From an uncultured Oscillospiraceae bacterium (GTDB lineage: Bacteria > Bacillota > Clostridia > Oscillospirales > Acutalibacteraceae), in NCBI GenBank assembly GCA_958366985.1, contig CATXDC010000003.1:124001-188000 (forward strand): DNA of 64,000 nucleotides. The letters run 5' to 3'. The translations under genes and the position numbers were made by a program. Below, piece by piece: positions 41,657 to 50,758 of the stretch. Below the pieces are notes generated by a model. That model made no database searches. It was not told the origin of the DNA and saw nothing but the letters and a program-made list of their open reading frames with translations. The stretch's first letter is position 1. Each line of letters begins with the position of its first letter.

Positions 41657-42910
41657 TTATAAGTGATTGTATCCGTATTTTCTCATAAACGCAGGATAGT
41701 CGAAAAGTGAAATATCAAGGTCAACGCTTCCTGAAATTCCCGTTACTTTTCCTGAGTCAGTGTATTGCCACATCTGATAAGTGTAGGGGAAGTTTGTCTG
41801 CTCAGTATAGTGTGCAAGCCAGATGTCAAACTTACCGTTTATTCTCGAAAACTCCATTTCGTCAAGGAGCCAGGACTTACTTGCGTAGATTGTGGGATAA
41901 TATCCGTTGTTCTTGATTCTCTCACAAAACGCTATTGCAAAATCTGTACGCTGCTTGTCCGTAAGTCCGTGAGTACGTGCCGCTGGATCTGATACATATT
42001 CCGTATCAAAGGCAATGGGATATGTAAGCTTATATCCTTTAATGGCTTTAAGTACAAAGTCTGCCTCGAGAATGGCTTCTTCAACGGTTATTGCCTGGGA
42101 ATAGAAGTAAACTCCGCAGTCAAGACCGGCCGCTGTTGCACCTTCTATGTTTTTGACAAAATCAGAGTCAAGGTAAAGTCCGCCCTGAGTGTAGCCTCTG
42201 TATCCGACTCTTATCATAACGTAATCAACGCCTGATGCTTTGACCTTATTCCAGTCAATGTTTCCCTGAGCATAGGATACGTCAATTCCCACCTTTGAGG
42301 AAAGTACACCCTTTGAATCGAAGTAATACTTTTTACCCTGAATAACCTGCCAGCCGGTGACGGGTTTTCCGTTTTGATAAAGATAGGTTTTTCCATCTAT
42401 TATATGCCAGCCGTCAGTGTATACGGGAGGTTCTGTGGGTTTTTCAGTCGGCTTTTCTGTGGGCTTTTCTGTTCCATCTTCAGTAGGAGATTCCGTTGGC
42501 TTTTCGGTGGGTTTCTCTGTGGGCTTTTCAGTAGGCTCTTCCGGGTCTACAACGGGAGGAGGAGTGTCTACATCAACGGTATCATCTCCGACAGTATCTC
42601 CGGGACCATGGGGACGCTGATTTTCAGGGTCCTCTTTTATACCTTCTTCGTCCATTTCAAAGTCCGGGTTTCCGATAACTTCTTCGGCATCGAGATGTAT
42701 GTTTTCATCGTCGAGCTTTTCGCCTTCTGCATAGCTTTCGCTTTCAAAAATATCTGATGGCAGCAAAAGATTTGAGCTTTCGTTTTCACCGAATATGGCG
42801 CTTTCTGCAAAAGCCTCGCTGTCATCAACAGGTATATGAGCGGCGCTCATAAAGAAAATCGAAAGAAAAATCAGAAATACCGAAACGACAATCTTAAGTT
42901 CTCTCGGCAA
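41657..42910 (-). CDS. GH25 muramidase with Pro/Thr repeats and cell-wall-binding motif
   Basis: A 417-residue cell-surface lysozyme. A membrane anchor (7-24) is followed by an acidic region, a spacer of repeated EKPT units (about 126-162), a choline/cell-wall-binding-like repeat (GWHIIDGKTYLYQNGKPVTGWQVIQGKKYYFD, about 168-199) and a C-terminal GH25 domain from about 206 (GIDVSYAQGNIDWNKVK, with the active-site acids in AFDTEY). It cleaves peptidoglycan glycan strands outside the cell. TTG at 42910 has GAGGAGG; the frame from 42955 has no ribosome site. Confidence 0.92.
   Translation of the reverse strand: MPRELKIVVSVFLIFLSIFFMSAAHIPVDDSEAFAESAIFGENESSNLLLPSDIFESESYAEGEKLDDENIHLDAEEVIGNPDFEMDEEGIKEDPENQRPHGPGDTVGDDTVDVDTPPPVVDPEEPTEKPTEKPTEKPTESPTEDGTEKPTEKPTEKPTEPPVYTDGWHIIDGKTYLYQNGKPVTGWQVIQGKKYYFDSKGVLSSKVGIDVSYAQGNIDWNKVKASGVDYVMIRVGYRGYTQGGLYLDSDFVKNIEGATAAGLDCGVYFYSQAITVEEAILEADFVLKAIKGYKLTYPIAFDTEYVSDPAARTHGLTDKQRTDFAIAFCERIKNNGYYPTIYASKSWLLDEMEFSRINGKFDIWLAHYTEQTNFPYTYQMWQYTDSGKVTGISGSVDLDISLFDYPAFMRKYGYNHL
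42425..42545 (-). repeat. Tandem repeat coding the EKPT spacer
   Basis: Twelve-base units coding Glu-Lys-Pro-Thr recur about eight times with small changes (one interrupted by SPTEDGT). Such linkers vary in copy number between strains. Confidence 0.8.
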
Positions 42911-43133
42911 TGTGTTTTCCTCCTCAGAAATAAAGTACTTTTTACATAATACCATAATTCATAATGCGGTACAATAAAGCCTGCAAGAAAAACACTGCCA
43001 AATAATGGAAGATAAAACCATGCGTTTTTTATCTCTTTATATTAATTAATTTTAAAATAAAATAATAAAAATAAATTTTTTATAAACAAACAGTAATTGA
43101 TTAATTGCAAGAGATAGCAAGTTATGTTACAAT
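42911..43133 (+). promoter_or_regulatory. Intergenic region with promoter of the 43.2 kb gene
   Basis: The AT-rich gap between divergent genes holds, at 43105-43133, -35 TTGCAA, a 17-bp spacer and -10 TACAAT, about 90 bases before the start at 43225. Nothing else was recognised in 42911-43100. Confidence 0.55.
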
Positions 43134-43224
43134 AATTCTTAAAGGTAAATTCGATTCAGCAGTTAAAAAATTGCTGTTATTGTAAAAGAAACAGGATTTT
43201 ACCGAAAAAATAAGGAGGACTCTA

Positions 43225-44040
43225 ATGGAAAGCTTTATTGATTATATTGAAAACACATTAAAAGATGTTCCCGATGAAGAGAATTCTCTTTACCGCTATA
43301 AGCGTAAGCTTTTTGACAGCATGACAGAACGAGCAAATGAAGTTGCTCAGAGCGGTCTAAAAGATGAGAAGGTTATAAGTGATCTCATTATAAGTGAGCA
43401 CCCCGATTTAAAAGATGAATACAGAAAATTCTATTTGTCAGACCGTGAAAAACGTAAAACCAAAAATTTCAGAAAATTTTTAGCTGTCGGTTCAGTTTGC
43501 TATATGCTTTTACTCATTGTTTTATATCTTGGAGTAAGCTTCCTTACTCATAATTGGGCTCAAAGCTGGCTTATTATCATTGGCGGAGTTACAGTTTTGG
43601 TTGATTTTCTTTTCAGTGTTGCGGTTAAGGATATCAGCCGTATGCGGAGAATTTTTCATCCTATTGCACGTGTGCTTATAGCATTTAATATTATGCTTAC
43701 TGCAACGTTTATCTTCCTTTGCTGTGTTGTTATTTTCCACATACCCATGAGCTGGATTATTTATCTTGCAGCGGTGATTGTACTTTTTGCAGCAGATGCT
43801 CTTTTCCTTGCTGTTACAAAGAGAAAGCTTGCTGTTATAAATTATCTTCTTTATATACCTGCTGCAATGTCTATGCTTTATGTAATACTCGGTGTACTTG
43901 AAGTAATCGCATGGGATCCCGGCTGGCTGCTTATGATTCTTGCAGTAATAATTGACATCTTGATTGTTGTAGGTATTGCCGTAGAGAATTCCAAATATGT
44001 GTACAAACAGGAGGTTGAGGACGTATGGAACGAAAATTAA
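43225..44040 (+). CDS. HAAS-like membrane protein of unknown function
   Basis: A 271-residue protein. Residues 1-85 form a soluble, charged helical domain (YIENTLKDVPDEENSLYRYKRKLFDSMTERANE) reminiscent of the DUF1700/HAAS domains that often pair with PadR-type regulators; residues 88-255 hold about six membrane helices arranged in pairs. Start ATG has AAGGAGG. Its last 16 bases overlap the acyltransferase gene at 44025, so the two products are probably made together and may form one membrane system. No PadR gene is nearby. Confidence 0.75.
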   Translation: MESFIDYIENTLKDVPDEENSLYRYKRKLFDSMTERANEVAQSGLKDEKVISDLIISEHPDLKDEYRKFYLSDREKRKTKNFRKFLAVGSVCYMLLLIVLYLGVSFLTHNWAQSWLIIIGGVTVLVDFLFSVAVKDISRMRRIFHPIARVLIAFNIMLTATFIFLCCVVIFHIPMSWIIYLAAVIVLFAADALFLAVTKRKLAVINYLLYIPAAMSMLYVILGVLEVIAWDPGWLLMILAVIIDILIVVGIAVENSKYVYKQEVEDVWNEN

Positions 44041-45308
44041 ATGCTGAGCTTTGGGATAAAATGCATTATCTGTTCCGTGATTTCAACGACCGAATGGTTC
44101 ACGTTGAGCTCCATTATGATTATGAAATCAATATAGAAGCCCTTAAAACAGTCCTTATCTGCTTTTTTGAAAAGGCTCCTGTACTTCATTCAAGCTTTAC
44201 GGATAATCATATAAGTCCTTACTGGAGTGTAAAAAACTATAAAATAGAGGACGTACTGACAGTTTCAAGACCTGAGAATTTGGAAGAAGCCGTCAACGAA
44301 TTTCTTACACAGTATATACCTCCCGAGAGCGATTTGCAGATGAAGGTCGCTGTATTTTTCTACGAGGGAAAATCAGTGCTGTGCATAGTTGAAAATCATA
44401 TGTGCATGGACGGCGGAGATTTTAAGTATTTCCTTAAAGCCCTTTGCAAGAATTATAACGACTATGTGGAAAGGGGTATAAGTCCCATTGATTTAAGGCA
44501 GGGTACACGTTCTTATGATTCGGTGTATTCCGACTTTACTCCCACAGAAAAGCGTATGGCTCAGAATCTGTATAAGAATGTATGTGCCAAGGATAATCAT
44601 AAATTTCCTCTTACTCCCGACAGTATAAGGGATAAGTCTTTTATAGCAAAGAGGAAAATTGACGCCGACCGCTTTTTGAAGATCAAACAGGTTGGTAAGA
44701 AACATGGTGCAACAATAAACGATATGCTTGTAGCAGCTTATTTCTACAGCCTTTATGAGCTTGCCGGATATGATAAAAGTGAAAGCGTTACAATTTCATG
44801 CGCCATTGATTTAAGACGTCATATACATGATGTTAGCGAACAGGGCATGACGAACCATACTGCATTTATGCAGTGCTCCATTCCCGAAAGAGGCAGAGAT
44901 ATTTTTGAGACTCTCCAATATGTTGTGCACAGCTCAAACAAATTCAAAAAGGATAAATTCATGGGTCTGTACGGACTTCCGCTGCTCAATGTCGGTTATA
45001 AAATGCTTCCTCATGCGGCGTCTGAAGAAATTATAAAAATCGGATATTCAAATCCGCTTCTTGCAATGAGCAATATCGGTATACTCGAAGCCGATAAGCT
45101 CTCCCTTGAGGGACATGAGCCTTTTGACGGATTTATGACGGGAGCTGTTAAGTATAAGCCCTACGTGCTTCTTTCAGCTACATCTCTTAAAAACGTACTT
45201 ACACTTTCCATGTGTGTAAGGGGTAACGAAACCGATAAGGAAACAGTTGAACTTTTCTTCGACCTTATGGAGAAGAATATAGATACTCTTATTGCTCAGG
45301 CTGACTGA
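44025..45308 (+). CDS. Condensation-fold acyltransferase (PapA/WES-like)
   Basis: A 427-residue protein of the chloramphenicol-acetyltransferase/condensation superfamily. The catalytic HxxxDG motif is H125-MCM-D129-G130 in VENHMCMDGGDF, and a later DLRRHIHD stretch resembles the second conserved block. Related proteins include alcohol acetyltransferases, PapA-type glycolipid acyltransferases and carrier-independent condensation domains. No carrier protein, NRPS or PKS gene is present, so a free-standing acyltransferase acting on lipid or alcohol is likely. It overlaps the membrane gene upstream by 16 bases and ends at a strong terminator. Confidence 0.83.
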   Translation: MERKLNAELWDKMHYLFRDFNDRMVHVELHYDYEINIEALKTVLICFFEKAPVLHSSFTDNHISPYWSVKNYKIEDVLTVSRPENLEEAVNEFLTQYIPPESDLQMKVAVFFYEGKSVLCIVENHMCMDGGDFKYFLKALCKNYNDYVERGISPIDLRQGTRSYDSVYSDFTPTEKRMAQNLYKNVCAKDNHKFPLTPDSIRDKSFIAKRKIDADRFLKIKQVGKKHGATINDMLVAAYFYSLYELAGYDKSESVTISCAIDLRRHIHDVSEQGMTNHTAFMQCSIPERGRDIFETLQYVVHSSNKFKKDKFMGLYGLPLLNVGYKMLPHAASEEIIKIGYSNPLLAMSNIGILEADKLSLEGHEPFDGFMTGAVKYKPYVLLSATSLKNVLTLSMCVRGNETDKETVELFFDLMEKNIDTLIAQAD

Positions 45309-45345
45309 TGCTTTTCAAAGTATCTGTGACATACTGCAAAAAATT

Positions 45346-45385
45346 AAGCCTTCGATTGGTTAATTCCAATCGAAGGCTTTTTTCA
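45346..45385. terminator. Terminator between acyltransferase and leuD
   Basis: AAGCCTTCGATTGG (45346-45359) and its exact complement (45366-45379) form a 14-bp stem with a TTAATT loop and a T-tail on +; it lies past the leuD end too. Confidence 0.9.
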
Positions 45386-45398
45386 GTTTGTTTTATGG

Positions 45399-45881
45399 TT
45401 ATTTTGAAATTGAATTAAGCAGTCCGCCTTTTTCGATGATGTTCTGAATAAAGGGCGGGAAAGGCTCAGCCTGATATGTTTTTCCGGTGGTGTTGTTTGT
45501 GATGATTCCTGTGTCGAAATCAACGCTTACATCGTCGCCGTTCTTTATATCCTTTGAAGCTTCTTCGCACTCGAGAATTGCAAGACCGATGTTGATTGCA
45601 TTTCTGTAAAAAATACGTGCAAAGGTTGCAGCTATAACGCAGGAGATACCGGAGGCCTTAATGGCGATAGGTGCGTGCTCTCTGGAAGAACCGCAGCCGA
45701 AGTTACGGTCGGCAACCATGATGTCGCCTGCCTTTACGTTCTTGACAAACTCTGTGTCAATATCCTCCATGCAGTGAGCGGCAAGCTCTTTGGGGTCTGC
45801 TGTGTTAAGGTAACGTGCAGGAATAATAACGTCTGTGTCAACGTTGCTGCCGTACTTGTGAACTTTACCTTGTACTTTCAT
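45399..45881 (-). CDS. leuD: 3-isopropylmalate dehydratase small subunit
   Basis: A 160-residue swivelling-domain subunit that with LeuC isomerises 2- to 3-isopropylmalate in leucine synthesis. The N-terminus [19 protein letters not shown] and the substrate motif [12 protein letters not shown] are diagnostic of the short LeuD type common in Clostridia and Archaea. Start ATG has AAGGAGG. Last gene of the T-box-controlled ilvB-ilvN-leuC-leuD operon; leuA, leuB and ilvC are not in the window. Confidence 0.95.
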   Translation of the reverse strand: MKVQGKVHKYGSNVDTDVIIPARYLNTADPKELAAHCMEDIDTEFVKNVKAGDIMVADRNFGCGSSREHAPIAIKASGISCVIAATFARIFYRNAINIGLAILECEEASKDIKNGDDVSVDFDTGIITNNTTGKTYQAEPFPPFIQNIIEKGGLLNSISK

Positions 45882-45893
45882 GGTTTAGCCTCC

Positions 45894-47159
45894 TTATATT
45901 TTGTCGGGGTCGGCGATGTAGCCTGCAACTGCGCTTGCTGCTGCAACGGCAGGGCTTGCAAGATATACTTCGCTTTCGGGGTGACCCATTCTGCCTACGA
46001 AGTTGCGATTTGTTGTTGCAACGGCACGTTCACCCTTTGCAAGTATGCCCATGTGTCCGCCAAGGCAGGGACCGCAGGTAGGTGTGCTTACAACTGCTCC
46101 GGCTTCTACAAATATTTCGGTAAGACCTTCTCTGATGCAGTCAAGATAAATCTTCTGTGTTGCAGGGATAACGATTGTTCTTACGTTTTTATTAACTTTT
46201 CTGCCCTTGAGAATGGCAGCAGCTGCACGCATATCTTCCATTCTTCCGTTGGTGCAGGAACCGATAACAACCTGATCGATCATAACCTCTTCGGGTTTAA
46301 TCTCATCAATTGTCTTGGTGTTCTCGGGAAGGTGGGGGAATGCAACTGTGGGACGAAGAGCTGAAAGATCGATTTCAACAACCTCATCATACTGAGCGTC
46401 TTCATCAGCCTCAAATACTTTGTATTCTCTCTTTGCTCTTTCCTTAACATATTCAAGGGTTACGTCATCAACAGGGAAAATTCCGTTTTTGGCTCCGCCT
46501 TCAATTGCCATGTTTGCAATGCACAGACGGTCATCCATTGAAAGGTGCTGAACACCTTCACCGCAGAATTCCAGTGAACGGTAAAGTGCGCCGTCAACGC
46601 CGATTTTTCCGATAAGGTGAAGGATAACATCCTTACCGCTTACGTTTTTAGCAGGCTTGCCTTTAAGTACAACCTTTATTGCAGAGGGAACCTTGAACCA
46701 GGCTTTACCTGAAATCATTCCGGCAGCCATATCAGTTGAACCGACACCTGTTGAGAATGCTCCAAGTGCGCCGTAGGTGCAGGTGTGTGAGTCTGCGCCG
46801 ATAACAGTATCGCCGGGAAGAACGATTCCTTTTTCGGGGAGAAGAGCGTGCTCGATGCCCATCTGACCAACGTCAAAATAGTTGTCAATATCATATTTGC
46901 CGGCAAATTCTCTTACCTGCTTGCAGTGCTGAGCGGATTTGATGTCCTTGTTGGGAGTAAAGTGGTCCATAACAAGGGCGATTCTGCTTTTATCGAAAAC
47001 AGAAGTTGCGCCGCAGCGTTCAAACTCGTTAATTGCAACGGGAGAAGTAACGTCGTTTCCCAGAACAATATCGAGCTTTGCCTCGATGAGCTGGCCAGCC
47101 TTTACCTCAGGCAGACCGGCATGAGCGGCGAGAATTTTTTGCGTCATAGTCATTCCCAT
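45894..47159 (-). CDS. leuC: 3-isopropylmalate dehydratase large subunit
   Basis: A 421-residue aconitase-fold subunit with the 4Fe-4S cluster cysteines in the [16 protein letters not shown] and [13 protein letters not shown] segments, plus [25 protein letters not shown]. The length is that of the homoaconitase-like LeuC subtype that pairs with a short LeuD. Start ATG has CGGAGG. It follows ilvN by about 50 bases on the same strand. Confidence 0.95.
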   Translation of the reverse strand: MGMTMTQKILAAHAGLPEVKAGQLIEAKLDIVLGNDVTSPVAINEFERCGATSVFDKSRIALVMDHFTPNKDIKSAQHCKQVREFAGKYDIDNYFDVGQMGIEHALLPEKGIVLPGDTVIGADSHTCTYGALGAFSTGVGSTDMAAGMISGKAWFKVPSAIKVVLKGKPAKNVSGKDVILHLIGKIGVDGALYRSLEFCGEGVQHLSMDDRLCIANMAIEGGAKNGIFPVDDVTLEYVKERAKREYKVFEADEDAQYDEVVEIDLSALRPTVAFPHLPENTKTIDEIKPEEVMIDQVVIGSCTNGRMEDMRAAAAILKGRKVNKNVRTIVIPATQKIYLDCIREGLTEIFVEAGAVVSTPTCGPCLGGHMGILAKGERAVATTNRNFVGRMGHPESEVYLASPAVAAASAVAGYIADPDKI

Positions 47160-47212
47160 AAAAAATTCCTCCGTAAATTTAATGTGATGGAAACCGCTTT
47201 TGTGCGGATAAA

Positions 47213-47731
47213 TTATTCAGGAAGAGAGTCCTCGTCATCGTTGATGCTTACATCTCCGCTTGCAAGAGCAGTGATACCGGAGCGTGAAAGCTCAACTATG
47301 TGATGCTGAGAAATAGCCTCGATAAATTCGTCGATTGTAGCTGATTCACCTGTAAGCTCAGCGGTGATTGTCTTGTGGCCGATGTCTCTGACTCTTGCGC
47401 CGAATTTAAGGAGAGTTTTAAGTACGGCGGGACGGTCTTTATTGAGAGCACGAACCTTTACGAAAAGGAGTTCGCTGGAAGTTGTCTTTCCGTCCTCAAG
47501 GCGGATAACTTTCTGAACGTCCTCGAGCTTTAAAAGCTGCATTTCAATCTGGCGGAAAGTGGCGGGATCAGCCTGAGAAACGATTGTCATTCTTGAAAAT
47601 TCAGGATTTTCAGTCTGAGAAACCGTAAGGCTCTGAATATTGAATCCACGTCTTGCAAAAAGTCCGGCAACTCTCAGAAGCACACCGGAGTGGTTATTTA
47701 CAAGAGCTGAAAGAGCTAATCTGTCTGTCAT
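47213..47731 (-). CDS. ilvN: Acetolactate synthase small (regulatory) subunit
   Basis: A 172-residue ACT-domain protein. The N-terminal ACT domain [31 protein letters not shown] is the valine-binding site for feedback control, and the C-terminal domain (from about 80) stimulates the catalytic subunit. Start ATG has AAAGGAG. Follows ilvB by 22 bases. Confidence 0.95.
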   Translation of the reverse strand: MTDRLALSALVNNHSGVLLRVAGLFARRGFNIQSLTVSQTENPEFSRMTIVSQADPATFRQIEMQLLKLEDVQKVIRLEDGKTTSSELLFVKVRALNKDRPAVLKTLLKFGARVRDIGHKTITAELTGESATIDEFIEAISQHHIVELSRSGITALASGDVSINDDEDSLPE

Positions 47732-47753
47732 TTTTTATTCTCCTTTCCCGATA

Positions 47754-49421
47754 TTAATAGCACATCTCGTCGATAGTATCCTGAACTGCTCCTCCGGGAG
47801 GAATCATGGGCAGAACGGATGCATCGTGAGCTATGCGGCAGTCGATGAGAACGGGACCGTGAAGGTCAAGAGCCTTTTTGATAACGGGCTCAATATCTTC
47901 AGGCTTTTCAATCTTCATACCGTTTATGCCGAAAGCTTCTGCAAGCTTTACGAAATCAGTCTTACGGTGAGGATCAGTCTGAGAATAGCGCTTGCCATAG
48001 AATACGGTCTGCCACTGACGAACCATTCCGAGAACCTCGTTGTTCATAAGAACGATTACAACGGGGATATTGTAAGAAGCGAGAGTGGTCATCTCGTTAA
48101 GGTTCATATGGAAGCTGCCGTCACCGGTAATAAGGACAACCTGCTTATCCTTCTGACCCATCTGAGCTCCGATTGCAGCGCCAAGGCCAAAGCCCATTGT
48201 GCCGAGACCGCCGGAGGTTACGAGAGTGCGGGGCAGACGGAAATTATAATACTGAGCTGCCCAAAGCTGATGCTGTCCGACATCGGTGGCGATAATTGTA
48301 TCATCGGGAGTAAGTTTGTCAATAGTAGTAATAATATCCATGGGGTTTACGTAACCCTCGAAATCTACTCTCTTGTAAGGCTTCTTGATTTCGCTGAGCT
48401 CTTTAATCCACTGGTCGTGATTAGCTTCGGGGAGCATATCATAAAGTGCTCCAAGTACCTGCTTTAAGTCGCCTCTTACATGGCAGTGAGAGAAAACGTT
48501 TTTATCCATTTCAGCAGGATCAATATCAATGTGGATAATTTTAGCATTAGGTGCGAACATTGCACGGTTTCCGGCAACTCTGTCAGAGAAACGTGCACCA
48601 GCTGTAATAAGAACGTCGCAGTCATGAGCCGCTTTGTTTGCAACTACACGGCCATGCATTCCGATAAGTCCCATATAGAGGGGATTGTTATAGGGGAATC
48701 CGCCAAGACCCATCATTGAAGATGTAACGGGAATCTGAACCTTTTCTGCAAGCTTAAGCAGTTCAGGTGAAGCGTTTGAGGAAATAAGTCCGCCGCCTAT
48801 GTAGAAAAGAGGCTTCTTAGCTTCTTTGATGATTTCTGCTGCACGCTCGAGAGCGCTCATCTTTGCGGGTTTTGTCTCAAGGGGCTTAACGGGAGGAGCG
48901 GGAGTGTATTCTGTCTCTGCTCCTGTAACGTCCTTTGTAACGTCAACGAGAACGGGACCCTTTCTGCCTGATGAAGCTATTTTGAAAGCTGCACGGAGAG
49001 TGGGAACCAGATCGTTGATATCCTTAACGATAAAGTTATGCTTTGTTATAGGCATTGTAACGCCTGTAATGTCGATTTCCTGGAAAGAGTCTCTTCCGAG
49101 AGAGGGAACGGGAACGTTGCCTGTAATTGCAACAAGGGGAATGGAGTCCATGTAAGCGTTGGCAATACCTGTAACTAGGTTTGTTGCGCCGGGGCCGGAT
49201 GTCGCAATAACAACACCGGTTTTACCTGTAACTCTTGCGTATCCGTCTGCCGCATGAGCTGCTCCCTGTTCATGAGCGGTAAGAATGTGATTGATTTTTC
49301 CGCCGTACTGATACAGTGCGTCATATATGTTAAGAACCGAGCCGCCCGGATAACCGAAAACGGTGTCAACGCCCTGTTCGAGCAGAACTTCGATTATAGC
49401 TCTTGCACCTGTCATTTTCAT
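47754..49421 (-). CDS. ilvB: Acetolactate synthase large (catalytic) subunit
   Basis: A 555-residue thiamine-diphosphate enzyme that joins two pyruvates (or pyruvate and 2-oxobutyrate) in branched-chain amino acid synthesis. The catalytic Glu is in TAHEQGAAHAADGYAR, the FAD/central domain follows (GLGGFPYNNPLYMG), and the diphosphate-binding region is TGDGSFHMNLNEMTTLASYNIPVVIVLMNNE. ATG at 49421 has AGGAGG. It is the first gene after the T-box leader and should be expressed when valine-charged tRNA is low. Confidence 0.97.
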   Translation of the reverse strand: MKMTGARAIIEVLLEQGVDTVFGYPGGSVLNIYDALYQYGGKINHILTAHEQGAAHAADGYARVTGKTGVVIATSGPGATNLVTGIANAYMDSIPLVAITGNVPVPSLGRDSFQEIDITGVTMPITKHNFIVKDINDLVPTLRAAFKIASSGRKGPVLVDVTKDVTGAETEYTPAPPVKPLETKPAKMSALERAAEIIKEAKKPLFYIGGGLISSNASPELLKLAEKVQIPVTSSMMGLGGFPYNNPLYMGLIGMHGRVVANKAAHDCDVLITAGARFSDRVAGNRAMFAPNAKIIHIDIDPAEMDKNVFSHCHVRGDLKQVLGALYDMLPEANHDQWIKELSEIKKPYKRVDFEGYVNPMDIITTIDKLTPDDTIIATDVGQHQLWAAQYYNFRLPRTLVTSGGLGTMGFGLGAAIGAQMGQKDKQVVLITGDGSFHMNLNEMTTLASYNIPVVIVLMNNEVLGMVRQWQTVFYGKRYSQTDPHRKTDFVKLAEAFGINGMKIEKPEDIEPVIKKALDLHGPVLIDCRIAHDASVLPMIPPGGAVQDTIDEMCY

Positions 49422-49469
49422 TTTAATTCCTCCTGTAAAGTAGATAGAAATATTCCGAGCGGTGGGGCG

Positions 49470-49742
49470 AAAATGTTCAAAAAAATCTCCGTCTCACAAA
49501 AGAGACGAAGATAAAAAACTCCGTGGTACCACTCTTATTGTCTGAATAAATCAGACCGCTCAGCGCATCGGGCAAAATGCCGAATGCAGGCCCCCGTTAA
49601 CGGAGGGAATCCGTCGCTCCTACTTGCCGAAGCTTTCAGATTGAAGCTGGTGGGGTGACATTCACATGATTTTTGCAGCCGCCTCGCACCAACCGGCGGT
49701 TCTCTGAATGCTCCAATCAGGTTACTATCCCCGTCATTGCCT
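49470..49742 (-). ncRNA. T-box riboswitch of the ilvBN-leuCD operon
   Basis: On the reverse strand, stem I opens with GACGGGGATAGTAA (the AGTA bulge element), and the hallmark T-box sequence AGAGTGGTACCACGGAG lies at about 49519-49535. It is followed by a terminator hairpin (ATCTTCGTCTC pairing with GAGACGGAGAT, then TTTTTTT, about 49474-49512). In the 3' side of stem I the GAA-N-NNN-A pattern reads GAATGTCA, giving specifier GUC (valine). Uncharged tRNA-Val would stabilise the antiterminator and switch the operon on. The specifier is inferred by hand. Confidence 0.9.
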
Positions 49743-49759
49743 TTAAAAATATTAAGTTA

Positions 49760-49788
49760 ATGCTATCACTTTTATTTAGCTTTGTCAA
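49760..49788 (-). promoter_or_regulatory. Promoter of the T-box/ilv operon
   Basis: Reverse strand: perfect -35 TTGACA (49783-49788), 17-bp spacer, -10 TAGCAT (49760-49765), directly before the T-box. Confidence 0.8.
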
Positions 49789-50046
49789 TAGAAAAAGCTA
49801 TGCGCTTTAGTGCTTTGTCGCAATTGCGGTATAAAGCGGCTGAGGAGGAAAATTTTTTGTAGAAAAAAGTGATACAATATATAATAAGCAGAGAAATATG
49901 CCATATTCTTTATAAGAAAAAACGGGATTTTTAAGAATTTATATGTAAAAAAGTGATTTTTTTTTTAATAAATTTCAAAAAAAGTTCATCAATGTATATT
50001 TGAACATTGTATAATTGAAACGGAAAATAAAGTAGGAGGGTTTTAT

Positions 50047-50736
50047 ATGACTGCCGAAAAAATACTTGTTGTTGACGATGACGTTAACATTTGCGAACTT
50101 TTAAGATTATACCTTGAAAAAGACGGTTACAGTGTGATAATTGTAAACGACGGAATGGAGGCAATTTCCGCATTTCAGGACAGTAAGCCTGACCTCGTGC
50201 TTCTGGATATCATGCTTCCGAAGCTTGACGGATGGCAGGTTTGCCGTGAAATCAGAAAGACTTCCGATACTCCCATAATCATGCTTACCGCTAAGGGAGA
50301 AACTTTTGATAAGGTTCTCGGCCTTGAGCTTGGAGCCGATGACTACGTTGTAAAGCCTTTTGATGCAAAAGAGGTTTTAGCAAGAGTAAAGGCTGTGCTT
50401 CGCCGTACCGGAGGTAATCCCGCAGAGACAATTAAAGAAGTCCGTTATGATAAGCTTGTAATTAATCTTACAAATTACGAGCTGAGGGTAAACGGCGAAC
50501 AGATAGATACACCGCCTAAAGAGCTTGAACTTATCTATCACCTTGCAAGCAATCCAAACCGTGTATTCACCCGTGATCAGCTTCTTGATGAGGTATGGGG
50601 ATTTGATTACTACGGAGACTCAAGAACCGTTGACGTTCACGTTAAGCGCCTTAGAGAAAAGCTTGAGGGCGTTTCTGACAAATGGATGCTCAAAACTGTT
50701 TGGGGCGTAGGCTATAAATTTGAAACCCACGACTGA
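50047..50736 (+). CDS. Response regulator, OmpR/PhoB family
   Basis: A 229-residue regulator. The receiver domain (1-118) has acidic pocket D9/D10, phospho-acceptor Asp near residue 54 in LVLLDIMLP, and a Lys in VVKPFDAKE; a winged-helix effector (130-228) has DSRTVDVHVKRLREKLEG. The closest well-known types are WalR/PhoP/ResD-like regulators. Start ATG has AGGAGGG. The histidine kinase gene begins 22 bases later and an HtrA protease gene follows, a pairing also seen in WalRK-type loci. Confidence 0.94.
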   Translation: MTAEKILVVDDDVNICELLRLYLEKDGYSVIIVNDGMEAISAFQDSKPDLVLLDIMLPKLDGWQVCREIRKTSDTPIIMLTAKGETFDKVLGLELGADDYVVKPFDAKEVLARVKAVLRRTGGNPAETIKEVRYDKLVINLTNYELRVNGEQIDTPPKELELIYHLASNPNRVFTRDQLLDEVWGFDYYGDSRTVDVHVKRLREKLEGVSDKWMLKTVWGVGYKFETHD

Positions 50737-50758
50737 TTGAGGTTCAGGAGGGTTACAG

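Noticed and set aside
42374..42757. Repetitive Phe/Gly-rich frames on + at 42.4-42.75 kb
   Set aside because: They arise from the antisense of the EKPT repeat in the GH25 gene.
45675..46364. Open frame of 229 codons on + across leuC/leuD
   Set aside because: Antisense to two clearly recognised genes, unusual Cys/Tyr-rich composition, no ribosome site.
47640..48467. Open frame of 275 codons on + across ilvN/ilvB
   Set aside because: Antisense shadow of conserved ilvB codons; no start signal and no family.
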